A DNA stretch of 64,000 bases from Pontibacter diazotrophicus (GTDB lineage Bacteria; Bacteroidota; Bacteroidia; Cytophagales; Hymenobacteraceae), in contig NZ_QRGR01000019.1 in NCBI RefSeq assembly GCF_003367245.1, forward strand, positions 91,909 to 155,908. The letters run 5' to 3'. The position numbers and the translations under genes were made by a program. Shown piece after piece: positions 36,636 to 44,905 of the stretch. The stretch's first letter is position 1, and every line of letters begins with the position of its first letter. The notes beneath the pieces were generated by a model that was given only the letters and a program-made list of their open reading frames with translations, was not told where the DNA came from and did not search any database.

Positions 36636-36914
36636 TTACTTGTCAGTTTCGTAGCCTGAAAGCTTAATCATCTTGTTATAATTACCTAAAAGTAAAAATG
36701 ATGGAGCCCACTGTCCTACGAACAATGCTTCCTCATCTTTTCTCATGATTTTCAATGTTGCAGAAATTGCCATAGAGCCTAATGCAGCCCATAAGAATAT
36801 ATCAGATGGAATTTTAGAAGTATAGTTTTCGATAGCTGATGCTACCGGTCCTTCTTTGTGATTTGGGTTAGCTCTATCTGCTTTTTCTTTTAAATCTTTT
36901 GCTGATGTGTCCAT
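36636..36914 (-). CDS. Small membrane protein of unknown function
   Basis: A 92-residue protein. The first ~35 residues are polar and charged (DLKEKADRANPNHKEGPVA); two hydrophobic segments follow (SDIFLWAALGSMAISATLKI and LFVGQWAPSFLLLGNYNKM), the second interrupted by polar residues. No conserved catalytic motif. It is of the size and layout of small bacteroidete membrane proteins often found near stress genes. A terminator follows and about 340 bases of AT-rich DNA precede it, so it appears to be transcribed alone. Function unknown. Confidence 0.65.
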   Translation of the reverse strand: MDTSAKDLKEKADRANPNHKEGPVASAIENYTSKIPSDIFLWAALGSMAISATLKIMRKDEEALFVGQWAPSFLLLGNYNKMIKLSGYETDK

Positions 36915-37254
36915 AGTTTTATTTTAGTTTAAAGATTGTTCTGTTACTAGAGAAACGAATTCTTAGTCCTATAGTTTAGAAATTGTATGTTAATTTGAAA
37001 TATTGCTCGCTTAGGGGCATTTATCAAAGCCTCAAATGCAGTTCCTTATCATTGATAACATACTTTTTTCAAGCAACTCTGATTGCGAAAGCCTTATCTT
37101 TCTTTAGCAATTCCTTTCTGCACTAGAAAGATAAATGCTCCATTTCGCAGCAGAAAATGGAAATCAGAATAGTCAGATATTAATCAAATTGTTATTATTA
37201 CCTATTGAAGAAGAGCGTTTTTAATCGTCTGATTTATCATCCTATCATAAGTAT
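36915..37254. other. AT-rich divergent intergenic region
   Basis: About 340 bases between the small membrane protein gene and the esterase gene, reading outward in both directions. I see no coding sequence, strong repeat or clear promoter box. Confidence 0.4.
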
Positions 37255-38136
37255 ATGAGAAAACAATACATCATTGGCTTCTTAACCGTTATCATGCTTT
37301 TTCCGGCTGCTTTGTTCGCGCAAACCACCGGAAGCGTCATGGACAACCTGACGCTGAAAAGTAAAATCCTGAAGGACAACCGGAAATATTCCATTTACCT
37401 GCCGCCGGACTACGACAGTTCCAAACGCAGTTATCCTGTCTTGTACCTGCTGCATGGCGCCGGTGATGATCAGACGGGATGGGTGCAGTTTGGGGAAGTG
37501 TTGAGAATAGCAGACAAAGCCATCAACGAGGGGACTGCAACCCCTATGGTGATTGTGATGCCCGATGCCAATACAGGGCAGCGCGGATATTTTAATGACG
37601 TGACAGGGGAGTGGCGCTATGAAGATTTCTTTTTTGATGAGTTCATGCCTTACATAGAAAAAGAATACCGCATAAAAGGCGAAAAGCGTTTCCGGGCTGT
37701 TGCCGGTTTATCTATGGGGGGCGGCGGTTCCTTTATGTACGCGCTGCACCGCCCGGACCTTTTCTCATCAGCCTGCCCCTTAAGTGCTGCGGTAGGGCCT
37801 CTTTCTCTCGCTGATGCCAAAACGTTTATGGAGCGGATTGGCAACAAACCAGTCACAGCATCTGATGAAGCAATTGAGGCGCACTACAGGCGCCACAGTG
37901 CGCTTGAGTTGATTGCCAACATGCCGGAAGATCAGAAAAAGGCAGTGCGCTGGTACATTGATTGTGGCGATGATGATTTTCTTTTTGAAGGAAATGCTTT
38001 AGCCCATATAGCGATGCGCAAGAATGAAATCCCGCACGAGTTCCGGGTAAGGGACGGCGGACATACCTGGACCTATTGGCGTGAGGCGCTGCCAACCGTG
38101 CTTTCTTTTGTTTCAGATGCTTTCCACCAGCATTAA
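37255..38136 (+). CDS. Exported esterase, alpha/beta hydrolase (esterase D family)
   Basis: A 293-residue protein with a signal peptide (IIGFLTVIMLFPAALFAQ-TT), so periplasmic or secreted. The alpha/beta-hydrolase core is clear: KYSIYLPPDYDSSKRSYPVL, YLLHGAGDDQTGW as oxyanion region, MVIVMPDANTG, the nucleophile elbow GLSMGGGG (catalytic Ser), and near the C-terminus DCGDDDFLFEGN and a histidine in RDGGHTWTYWREAL that complete the triad. This is the esterase D/feruloyl-esterase-like family, whose members cleave small acyl esters or plant-derived esters. No carbohydrate-utilisation genes are adjacent. It has its own terminator. Confidence 0.9.
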   Translation: MRKQYIIGFLTVIMLFPAALFAQTTGSVMDNLTLKSKILKDNRKYSIYLPPDYDSSKRSYPVLYLLHGAGDDQTGWVQFGEVLRIADKAINEGTATPMVIVMPDANTGQRGYFNDVTGEWRYEDFFFDEFMPYIEKEYRIKGEKRFRAVAGLSMGGGGSFMYALHRPDLFSSACPLSAAVGPLSLADAKTFMERIGNKPVTASDEAIEAHYRRHSALELIANMPEDQKKAVRWYIDCGDDDFLFEGNALAHIAMRKNEIPHEFRVRDGGHTWTYWREALPTVLSFVSDAFHQH

Positions 38137-38217
38137 ACAAAGCACCTGTCATTCAATGCCTGTCTATTGTGCAGCGATTTATTGTGCTGCATACAAAACG
38201 TTATTTACTTAATAACA

Positions 38218-38248
38218 AAGGCCGGTTCTCTGTCGAGAGCCGGCCTTT
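38218..38248 (+). terminator. Terminator after the esterase gene
   Basis: Stem AAAGGCCGGTTCTC paired with GAGAGCCGGCCTTT (one G-T pair) with a tight loop, about 80 bases after the stop. Confidence 0.75.
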
Positions 38249-38323
38249 GTTGTAGATGCAGATTTCACTTCATGGACAGAAATTTTAATTCCTGCACAGC
38301 TGCTATAACTATCGTGTAACTTA

Positions 38324-38806
38324 TTAAAGAGAACCTATGCGGGAATGGTCGAAGTTTGTGTCGGTTTCCCATTGTCTGAACTTGTTGATTTCTGTCTGAA
38401 AAGCATCTATAAACCAGGCCATCAGGGTTAAATCATCCAGTAAACCTATCACGGGTATAAAGTCAGGGATAATGTCCAGGGGAGTTACCAAGTATAGCAG
38501 CACCGCCACGCCAATGAGCAGAGACTTGCTGGATACATTGCGGTAATCTCCGTTGATGTACGATTTCACTAGCCTGATGAAAGTAAGCATGAATTCCTTC
38601 AGTTGGTCAAACCCACTTTTATTACTGTCTACCTCTACAAGTTTGCCATAGGCAGAGGTCAAGAGCAGGCCAAGTTTGGCGGGTTTTGCAAGCAGCTTGC
38701 CTGATTTTCCAAGAATACTTTTAAAGATCGGATTCTGTGAGTATTTTAATCCTTGATGTATCCAGTCGTTCAGCATATCTGTTTTTGTTGGTTTTAATGT
38801 GTTCAA
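38324..38806 (-). CDS. YkvA family protein (DUF1232)
   Basis: A 160-residue protein. The C-terminal half holds the DUF1232 signature: LLIGVAVLLYLVTPLDIIPD then FIPVIGLLDDLTLMAWFIDA, a helical segment that probably lies at or in the membrane. The N-terminal part is polar and Lys-rich (AKPAKLGLLLTSAYGKLVEV). Relatives such as B. subtilis YkvA are widespread but not functionally defined. No operon partner: the esterase gene is convergent and the SRPBCC gene divergent. Confidence 0.88.
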   Translation of the reverse strand: MNTLKPTKTDMLNDWIHQGLKYSQNPIFKSILGKSGKLLAKPAKLGLLLTSAYGKLVEVDSNKSGFDQLKEFMLTFIRLVKSYINGDYRNVSSKSLLIGVAVLLYLVTPLDIIPDFIPVIGLLDDLTLMAWFIDAFQTEINKFRQWETDTNFDHSRIGSL

Positions 38807-38988
38807 TACCCTCTACGTGGCTAAAGCCTTTTAGGCTGAATAAGGTAAAGTAGGTCTTGCATAGCTCTCAAAAAAGAGTGAAAAAAATATCCTGCCGCAG
38901 TGCTTGTTTCATATCTGAAAGCTCATTTAAATTAGTGTAATTTACTCCCTCCAATCTTTAGTATAGATAAATAAAAAATGAGTCTTCT

Positions 38989-39543
38989 ATGAAGCTGATC
39001 ACAATTGTGATTTCAACGCTGCTTGTGCTAACAGCAGCTTTGGCCGGTGCTCTATACCAGTTACCTACGCAACTGGAGGTGCAGCAAAGCATTGTGCTGA
39101 ATGCCAGTTCTGAAGAGGTTTACACATACCTGAACAACCCGATGGAGTGGGAGAAATGGACTGTTCTGAACAAGCAGACGGACCCCAGCATGATTTACCT
39201 GTATGGAGGCCCAATGGCAGGAACAGGGGCTCGTATGCAGTGGAGCGGAGACAGGGTTGGAAACGGGCAGGTGGTTTTTACCGGGAGCACCAGTCCAACA
39301 TCACTGCTGTATCTGGAAAGCGATGATGCAGACACCAGCAGGTTGCATGGCTCCTTTACATTGACAGAAGTAGAGGGAGGCACTGAACTTGTCTGGCGAC
39401 AGGAGGCAGTATACGGGGAAAATCCATGGGACAGAGTCATCTGTTTGCTAAGAACGTACAGAAAGCAGGATGAGGCGGAAAAGGGACTGCTGGGGCTGAA
39501 AACTTTAATATTGAGTAACAGTAAGAAGAAAGCGTTAAAGTAG
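38989..39543 (+). CDS. SRPBCC (START-like) ligand-binding protein, membrane anchored
   Basis: A 184-residue protein. An N-terminal hydrophobic segment (LITIVISTLLVLTAALAGAL) acts as signal or anchor. It is followed by a SRPBCC/polyketide-cyclase domain: VQQSIVLNASSEEVYTYLNN, PMEWEKWTVLNKQTDP, GSFTLTEVEGGTELVWRQEA and a long C-terminal helix. The fold makes a deep hydrophobic pocket for lipids, polyketides or hormones. It lies 9 bases before the DinB gene and is probably co-transcribed with it. Ligand unknown. Confidence 0.85.
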   Translation: MKLITIVISTLLVLTAALAGALYQLPTQLEVQQSIVLNASSEEVYTYLNNPMEWEKWTVLNKQTDPSMIYLYGGPMAGTGARMQWSGDRVGNGQVVFTGSTSPTSLLYLESDDADTSRLHGSFTLTEVEGGTELVWRQEAVYGENPWDRVICLLRTYRKQDEAEKGLLGLKTLILSNSKKKALK

Positions 39544-39552
39544 AAATAGCAT

Positions 39553-40083
39553 ATGCCGATCACCATCAACAGACCTACAATAGAGGAGTATCCTGATTAT
39601 TACCAGGAGTACATGAACCTCTTGCCAGAAGGCGATATTCTTTACATTCTTGAGAAGCAGGCAGCAGACCTGCGTTACATGTTCAGGAAAATTTCTGACG
39701 AGCGTGCAGAAGAAGCTTATGCCGAAGGAAAGTGGACAATGAAAGAAGTGCTGCAACACCTCATCGACTCGGATCGGATATTTGGCTATCGTGCCCTTTG
39801 CATTAGCAGGGGAGAGGAAGCCGCGCTGCCTGGTTGGGACGAAGGGAAATACGTCTATAATTCGCTGGCAAACATCCGCCCTCTGGAAAGCCTTCTGGAT
39901 GAATATGAGCTGACAAGACGCTCTAACATGGCCATGTTCCGCAGCTTTACTTTTGAAATGATGAACAATCGTGGGGTAGCCAACGGACGCGAAATATCTT
40001 TGCGGGGGCTTATCCACGTGATGGCAGCGCACGAACTGCACCACATGCACATTCTGCAGACAAGGTACTTAAAACGGAAGTAG
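39553..40083 (+). CDS. DinB family metal-binding protein
   Basis: A 176-residue four-helix-bundle protein of the DinB/YfiT type. The three histidines that usually bind a divalent metal are readable: one in MKEVLQHLIDSDRIFGYRAL and two in LIHVMAAHELHHMHILQTRY. Members include DNA-damage-inducible proteins and thiol (bacillithiol or glutathione) S-transferases; which applies here is not clear. It follows the SRPBCC gene by 9 bases and ends before a long bidirectional terminator. Confidence 0.88.
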   Translation: MPITINRPTIEEYPDYYQEYMNLLPEGDILYILEKQAADLRYMFRKISDERAEEAYAEGKWTMKEVLQHLIDSDRIFGYRALCISRGEEAALPGWDEGKYVYNSLANIRPLESLLDEYELTRRSNMAMFRSFTFEMMNNRGVANGREISLRGLIHVMAAHELHHMHILQTRYLKRK

Positions 40084-40138
40084 GCTGTTTAGGAGAAAGG
40101 AAGTAAAACTTAGGACAAGAGATAAGAAGAAAATCCTT

Positions 40139-40200
40139 AGTACATAAAAACAGAAATCCCTGCGTTGTCTCTAACGCAGGGATTTCTGTTTTTATGTACT
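40139..40200. terminator. Long perfect palindrome, bidirectional terminator
   Basis: Two 28-base arms (AGTACATAAAAACAGAAATC... and its complement) with a 6-base loop lie between the convergent DinB and PhoH genes. Confidence 0.85.
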
Positions 40201-40209
40201 TGGGTTTAG

Positions 40210-41643
40210 CTACAATAACTCGTTTGCCAGGTTTGCCAATTCAGAGCGTTCACCTTTCAGCAGCGTGATGTGCGCGTATAAAGGGTGGTTCTTAGCGCGG
40301 TCAATCAAATAGGAGAGGCCGTTACTTTGTGAGTCAAGGTATGGGGTGTCTATCTGGTAAACGTCTCCGGTGAAAACGATTTTGGTGTTTTCACCCGCAC
40401 GTGATATAATAGTCTTTACTTCGTGTGGTGTCAGGTTCTGAGCTTCGTCCACGATAAAAACAATATTCGATAAACTGCGGCCACGTATATAGGCCAAGGG
40501 CGTAATCATCAGCTTTTCCAGGTCCACCATGTCCCGTATCTTCTGGTACTCCTTGCTTGTCTCGGCAAACTGGTTCTGAATATACTTCAGGTTATCCCAG
40601 AGCGGCTCCATATAAGGGTTCAGCTTCGATTTAATATCGCCGGGCAGGAAGCCAATGTCTTTGTTGCTCAGCGGCACGACAGGCCGGGCCAGGTAAATCT
40701 GCTTATACTCCCGGCGCTGCTCCAGGGCAGATGCAAGTGCAAGAAGCGTTTTGCCTGTTCCTGCCACTCCCTGTACGGTTACAAGTTTTATTTGCGGGTT
40801 TGTGAGGGCATGGATGGCAAAAGCCTGTTCCGCATTCCGTGGCTTTACGCCGAAAGCTGTCAGCTTGTCTACCCGCTCGAGCTTCTTTTCAGCAGCGTTA
40901 TAAAAAGCTAAGATGGAGCTTTTAAAGCTCTTTAAGATAAAGTAATGATTATCGGCAGGTGTTTGCTGCAGCGCTTTGTCCGGCTCGCATTCCCCTTTCT
41001 CATACAGCTCACTTATCACAGCCGGCGATACGTCTTCTATGGTGTCGTTGCCTGTGTAGAGACCGGCTACATCCTGTATCTTACCTGTTTCATAATCTTC
41101 AGCTGTGATGTTGAGCGCCCGGGCTTTCAGCCGCAGGTTGATGTCTTTGGTCACCAGCACTATCTTGTTATCCGGCTTCTCTTGCTTCAAAGAAAGGGCG
41201 GAGTTAAGGATGCGGTGGTCGTTCTTGTCCCCGAATATCGTCAAGGCATCAATATCAGACGACTCGTTCATCAGCACTTTAAAGTAGCCTTTGTTTTTCC
41301 CGTTCAGGGGGAGCCACTCCTGCAGGCGGTGCTCGGCTGAAAGTTTGTCGATGAAGCGGATAAATTCCCTGGCCTCAAAATTCTTAATGTCGTTGCCTTT
41401 CTTGAAGTTATCAAGCTCCTCCAGCACAGTGATAGGAATGGCTACATCGTGTTCCTGAAAGTTCTGGATGGCGCTGTGGTCGTAGAGGATAACAGAAGTA
41501 TCCAGCACAAATATTTTTTTAGTGTCCTGGTCTGTTATTTTAGGTTTTGCCTTTGCTGTCTTGCTTGTTTTAGAGGTGCTGCTCGATTTAGATACTTTCA
41601 TACTGCCATCGGTGGCAGTGGGGGATTTGGTAGGGCTTGCCAT
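40210..41643 (-). CDS. PhoH-like protein with N-terminal PIN nuclease domain (PhoH2 type)
   Basis: A 477-residue protein. A Ser/Thr/Lys-rich tail of about 40 residues is followed by a PIN domain (FVLDTSVILYDHSAIQNF, then ITVLEELDNFKKG, DALTIFGDKNDHRIL and VLVTKDINLRLKAR) with its acidic metal-binding residues. The C-terminal ~200 residues are a PhoH ATPase: VTVQGVAGTGKTLLALASA (Walker A), ARPVVPLSNKDIGFLPGDI, FIVDEAQNLTPHEVKTIISR (Walker B) and TGDVYQIDTPYLDSQSNGLS. PhoH2 proteins couple RNA unwinding to PIN RNase activity. No antitoxin-like gene is fused or adjacent here. The start could also be the Met at codon 15. Confidence 0.93.
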   Translation of the reverse strand: MASPTKSPTATDGSMKVSKSSSTSKTSKTAKAKPKITDQDTKKIFVLDTSVILYDHSAIQNFQEHDVAIPITVLEELDNFKKGNDIKNFEAREFIRFIDKLSAEHRLQEWLPLNGKNKGYFKVLMNESSDIDALTIFGDKNDHRILNSALSLKQEKPDNKIVLVTKDINLRLKARALNITAEDYETGKIQDVAGLYTGNDTIEDVSPAVISELYEKGECEPDKALQQTPADNHYFILKSFKSSILAFYNAAEKKLERVDKLTAFGVKPRNAEQAFAIHALTNPQIKLVTVQGVAGTGKTLLALASALEQRREYKQIYLARPVVPLSNKDIGFLPGDIKSKLNPYMEPLWDNLKYIQNQFAETSKEYQKIRDMVDLEKLMITPLAYIRGRSLSNIVFIVDEAQNLTPHEVKTIISRAGENTKIVFTGDVYQIDTPYLDSQSNGLSYLIDRAKNHPLYAHITLLKGERSELANLANELL

Positions 41644-41935
41644 AGGCTTTGGGCTAAGGGTGAAAACTAAAAAGTTTTATCTACTCCACAATGCTCCGCT
41701 CTTTTTCAAGAGTATGCTGTTGTTTACGTGATAACGGAAGGTGAAGCTACGCTGGAAACAGGCTTCATATGCGAAGCTTGGATCACCGTTTCATATTACA
41801 CTTAAAGAACCGCTTATACAAGGTTAATTTTCAAAACTTTAATTATAATATTATGTATAACTAAACGTTTAGTTACTTAGAAAATATTTTTTATTTCTTT
41901 CAATATTTCAGCACTACACTTAAAGCATCATTTAT

Positions 41936-42412
41936 ATGAAGAAGCGGTTTTATGTATTATGTGCGTTTGTTCTTTTGCCATTTCTGGCAGAGGCGCAACT
42001 TATTGCTAAGGCACCAGATGGCGACTATCAGAAAGGAATCTGGCCCTTCCGTATAAACCGGTTTGATAACAGCGGCCGCTTCCATGGCAGGTGGAAAGTG
42101 TTGGGGCTGGATGATAAGACGGTGATTCGAAAAGGCCGCTTCAGGCACGGAAGTGAAAGGGGCACCTGGCGCTACTACTATCCCAGTGGCAAATTATTTA
42201 TGGTGGAGAAATATAAACGGAGGCTGGATCATATTCTGGTGAAGCGGTACCACGAAAACGGGGCTTTGGCCAAGGTGGGGCAGGCGAAAATAGAGGACAC
42301 CAGTGATAAAACCCGCTACTTTTGGTTCGGCACCTGGGAGGTGTATGACGAGCAGGGTAACTTTAGCCATAACGAGTACTATGAGAACGGACAGCAGGTG
42401 CTGAATCAGTAA
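41936..42412 (+). CDS. Exported YwqK/MORN-repeat protein
   Basis: A 158-residue protein with a signal peptide (FYVLCAFVLLPFLAEAQ). The rest is made of short MORN-like repeats: GRFHGRWKVLGLDDKTVIRK, GRFRHGSERGTWRYYYPSGK, VKRYHENGALAKVGQAKIED and FGTWEVYDEQGNFSHNEYYE. Relatives are often called YwqK-family antitoxins after a Bacillus LXG context, but that name is not supported here: it is exported, with no toxin gene beside it. Such proteins are common in Bacteroidota and their function is unknown. Confidence 0.85.
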   Translation: MKKRFYVLCAFVLLPFLAEAQLIAKAPDGDYQKGIWPFRINRFDNSGRFHGRWKVLGLDDKTVIRKGRFRHGSERGTWRYYYPSGKLFMVEKYKRRLDHILVKRYHENGALAKVGQAKIEDTSDKTRYFWFGTWEVYDEQGNFSHNEYYENGQQVLNQ

Positions 42413-42414
42413 GC

Positions 42415-42450
42415 GACAGCGGCAGCGAGCTTTAGCCCGTTGCCGCTGTC
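42415..42450 (+). terminator. Hairpin after the MORN gene
   Basis: Stem GACAGCGGCA / TGCCGCTGTC with a 16-base loop, starting 2 bases after the stop codon. No long T-run. Confidence 0.55.
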
Positions 42451-42503
42451 ATGATTGTTTGCTAAGAAATTTAATTGAAGCTGATTCAGTGAGTAGCGTT
42501 CGC

Positions 42504-43124
42504 TTAACTCAGGGTATAATATTCTTCTTTCTCTTTGTCGTGCAGGCGCAGGTAGCCGTGTATGACCAGCTTTACGAGGGTGCGGTAGGCGCGGCGTTCT
42601 GAAAGGTTTGCCAGCTTCATGTACTGTTTTAAGGTAATGCGGGGGCTCAGTTGCAGATAGCCCAACAAGGCATTCTCGTGCCGGTCCAGGGGCAGGCGCT
42701 CAAACTGGTCGGGTGCTTGCTCCAGCGCTTTGTTCACCATCTTGCTTGTCTGCACGCTGGTATCCTTCACGCGTACGTACCCGCGCCAGTCGTCTTCTTT
42801 CACCTTGGCAAAGTGAGGCTTCACCTTACTCTCCTCTATAATCACTTTCAGTACTGTCCGGTGGTCTTCCTCCACTTCCTCGTACTGCACGGGCACAGGA
42901 GGGTCGCAGTAAAAATCCGCAGCCATTTGTAGGGTGTGTTTCTCTTCTTCAGGGTCAATGCCTGAAATGGTGCCGTTGTCTTTTACTCCTATCAGGATAA
43001 TCCCGCCCCGGGTGTTAGCAAAAGACACAAGGGTGCGGGCAATTTTTTCGGGCTGCGTTACCCGTTGCTTAAAATCAACGGTGTCGTTTTCGCCTAGTAA
43101 AATCAGGCGCTGTAGTTCGTCCAT
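42504..43124 (-). CDS. AlbA_2 (Schlafen-like) domain protein with C-terminal winged helix
   Basis: A 206-residue protein. Residues about 1-120 match the AlbA_2 domain of Schlafen-like and YobI-type proteins: GENDTVDFKQRVTQPEKIAR, SFANTRGGIILIGVKDNGTI, GIDPEEEK and VRVKDTSVQTSKM. The C-terminal ~70 residues read as a winged helix (LLGYLQLSPRITLKQYMKL, then ANLSERRAYRTLVKLVIHGY). AlbA_2 proteins bind nucleic acids; most are predicted regulators, some are tRNA or RNA cleaving. The active residues of eukaryotic Schlafens are not assigned here. It is transcribed alone, divergent from nothing close. Confidence 0.85.
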   Translation of the reverse strand: MDELQRLILLGENDTVDFKQRVTQPEKIARTLVSFANTRGGIILIGVKDNGTISGIDPEEEKHTLQMAADFYCDPPVPVQYEEVEEDHRTVLKVIIEESKVKPHFAKVKEDDWRGYVRVKDTSVQTSKMVNKALEQAPDQFERLPLDRHENALLGYLQLSPRITLKQYMKLANLSERRAYRTLVKLVIHGYLRLHDKEKEEYYTLS

Positions 43125-43581
43125 AGGTTTGGGAGGCGCTGAAAGTATTAACTGAAATCGGAAATTTTAGTTCTGCCGCTTCGTCAAAATATTGTAAGCA
43201 ATCTTCTTTTAGAGAGGGATGCATGTTCTAAACTCCAATGAAGCTTTTCAAAAACCGTGCTATACTATAAAAGATAATGATATAAGTTAAGCGATACAAG
43301 CAGCCAGGTTTCTTATCAGCTGAATTCAATAATCCAATTTAAAGCTCTGAAGGTGCTCGTATATCATAATGTACCAAACAGGCCGCTCCTCTGGAGCTAG
43401 AGAAGGAGCTTTTTTCCTTTGAACAAACCGTCCCGCTGACACTTTTTTTAAAGGGTCCGTTATCACACTTCAACCCATAATTTGTTTTATAGCTTAAATC
43501 CGGATTTCACAAAGAATACGTGCGCTCATGCAAACCATCTAGTTTTAAATTTTATCAGCTTCATAATATAGAAGGACATAA
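43125..43581. other. Intergenic region with a shared repeat
   Basis: About 460 bases without coding sequence upstream of the AlbA_2 gene. It holds the AACAGGCCG-type repeat at 43377-43440 described separately and otherwise AT-rich sequence with no recognised promoter. Confidence 0.45.
43383..43416 (+). repeat. AACAGGCCG-type repeat with terminator-like hairpin
   Basis: The 17-mer CCGCTCCTCTGGAGCTA (43383-43399) also occurs exactly at 61063-61079 and inverted at 61025-61041. Here GCTCCT pairs with a downstream AGGAGC and a T-run follows, so it looks like an intrinsic terminator although no plus-strand gene precedes it. Confidence 0.7.
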
Positions 43582-43609
43582 AAAAAGCGAGCCTCAAAGC
43601 TCGCTTTTT
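43582..43609 (-). terminator. Intrinsic terminator of the DUF3127 gene
   Basis: Stem AAAAAGCGAGC / GCTCGCTTTTT with a 6-base loop, 21 bases after the stop codon; on the minus strand a T-run follows. Confidence 0.85.
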
Positions 43610-43630
43610 ATTTATTGAAGATTCAATTCC

Positions 43631-43996
43631 TTAAAAAGGTAGATCGTTATCTGCTTCGCTGCTATAAAACGAAGGAGCATCCTGCTGCTGCTGAGGAGCT
43701 GCGCCAGGCGTATTAGCTCCTGCTGGCTCTAATCTCCAGGCCTGCAGGTTTGTGAAGTACATGGTAGTGCCGTTTTTAGTGAAAGGCTTGCCGGTCAGGT
43801 TAAATGTCACCTTCACCTCATCGCCATTCTTGAAAGCTTCTAACAGGCTGCACTTATCCTGCGTTAACTGAAACTTTACATACTGCGTGTACGAGCCATC
43901 CGGAATCTCCAGCACGAATTCGCGCTTTTTAAACTTATCACTTACCTGTTGCTCCTCAAACGTTTCGTACAGCTTACCTTGGATATCAAACGACAT
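43631..43996 (-). CDS. DUF3127 protein with an SSB-type acidic C-terminal tip
   Basis: A 121-residue protein. Residues 1-90 match the DUF3127 family, predicted to have an OB-like fold: MSFDIQGKLYETFEEQQVSD, FKKREFVLEIPDGSYTQYVK and GDEVKVTFNLTGKPFTKNGT. A Pro/Gln/Ala linker leads to a C-terminus ending SEADNDLPF. This resembles the DDDIPF tip with which bacterial SSB recruits repair and replication proteins. The body plus linker plus tip gives an SSB-like layout, so it may bind single-stranded DNA and partner proteins, which is inference. On the minus strand TATCTTTG (44038-44031) is a good -7 box about 30 bases upstream of the start. Confidence 0.85.
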   Translation of the reverse strand: MSFDIQGKLYETFEEQQVSDKFKKREFVLEIPDGSYTQYVKFQLTQDKCSLLEAFKNGDEVKVTFNLTGKPFTKNGTTMYFTNLQAWRLEPAGANTPGAAPQQQQDAPSFYSSEADNDLPF

Positions 43997-44030
43997 AATT
44001 TATGAATTAAATAGGTTATCTAGATTAAAA

Positions 44031-44038
44031 CAAAGATA
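44031..44038 (-). promoter_or_regulatory. Candidate -7 box of the DUF3127 gene
   Basis: TATCTTTG on the minus strand matches TAnnTTTG exactly and gives a leader of about 30 bases. The -33 box is weak. Confidence 0.35.
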
Positions 44039-44196
44039 ACGAATTTTCATCTAATTCAGGCCCATTGCAGCACTAAATCAGCTATAAAAATCAGTGCAAA
44101 ACAACCCTATACGTTACCAGGCACAAGCGTATGTGCTTAAAGTGTTTCTTTCGTTTTACAGATTAATCTCCATCAAATTAGCCTGGTAAACTTTGG

Positions 44197-44655
44197 CTAC
44201 CGCCCATTGTTCACTTCCACCGGAAAGAGCTGTCTGAGTTCTTCCGGTAACTGAACGGCAATGTCTTCTAACTGCCCTTCAGAGAAATAACGGGTGCCGA
44301 GGGAGGTGAGCACCATCGAGATCAGATCTTCAGTAGATTGATTCCAGTCAAACTGGCGCTCTCCGATTTTTGCCTGTTCCTGTTCTACAGCCGCTGCAAA
44401 CTCTTCCACACTTTTAATCTTAAGCGGCTTCTCTTTATATTTCCAATGCTCCACATATATCCCTTTGAGGAACATGGGGAGTTGTTCCAGCAGATTCAGA
44501 GACTCACTGATAGTGATGCGTTCACGCAACGTATGCAGCACGGCTCTGAGTAAGATAGCTGTTTTTCCCTTTTCTTCAGGGTGTCCCAGGTCTGCAGCCA
44601 ATATGTTAATGTATTCTTTTCCTTCTTGTGCGAATTTATCAAAATTTATTGCCAT
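44197..44655 (-). CDS. DUF2267 domain protein
   Basis: A 152-residue soluble helical protein with the DUF2267 layout: FDKFAQEGKEYINILAADLG at the start, a first unit with TAILLRAVLHTLRERITISE and LLEQLPMFLKGIYVEHW, and a repeated second unit with DLISMVLTSLGTRYFSEGQ and LPEELRQLFP. The two-fold repeat and acidic helices are typical. Function unknown; members are often stress-induced. The gap upstream holds a small palindrome. Neighbours are not functionally linked. Confidence 0.88.
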   Translation of the reverse strand: MAINFDKFAQEGKEYINILAADLGHPEEKGKTAILLRAVLHTLRERITISESLNLLEQLPMFLKGIYVEHWKYKEKPLKIKSVEEFAAAVEQEQAKIGERQFDWNQSTEDLISMVLTSLGTRYFSEGQLEDIAVQLPEELRQLFPVEVNNGR

Positions 44656-44691
44656 AGCTATAATTGAATTTTATTAGTAATTAAAATAGAG

Positions 44692-44708
44692 CACCTGAAC
44701 TTCAGGTG
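44692..44708. promoter_or_regulatory. 17-bp palindrome upstream of the DUF2267 gene
   Basis: CACCTGAACTTCAGGTG is a perfect 8-1-8 inverted repeat 37 bases upstream of the DUF2267 start, followed on the plus strand by TTTTTAT. It could be an operator or a small terminator for a plus-strand transcript. Confidence 0.35.
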
Positions 44709-44905
44709 TTTTTATAAATTGCAACGTATCACTTTTTATCAGGTTTAGCTATGACAAATCTCTTTTAAAATCTCTGTAATACTTTCAAAACTTTCTCTGA
44801 AAGCTCAAATTCTACTTTGTTGTTCCCTTCAAAAAGTCTCTTTTAAAACAGCTGGATAATAGGAGGCGTACAGGATACTAAATTAAAATTGAACCCATTC
44901 ATTAT

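Noticed and set aside
41936..42412. Toxin-antitoxin antitoxin (YwqK) call
   Set aside because: The protein has a signal peptide and no toxin gene is adjacent; only the MORN-type repeats are supported.
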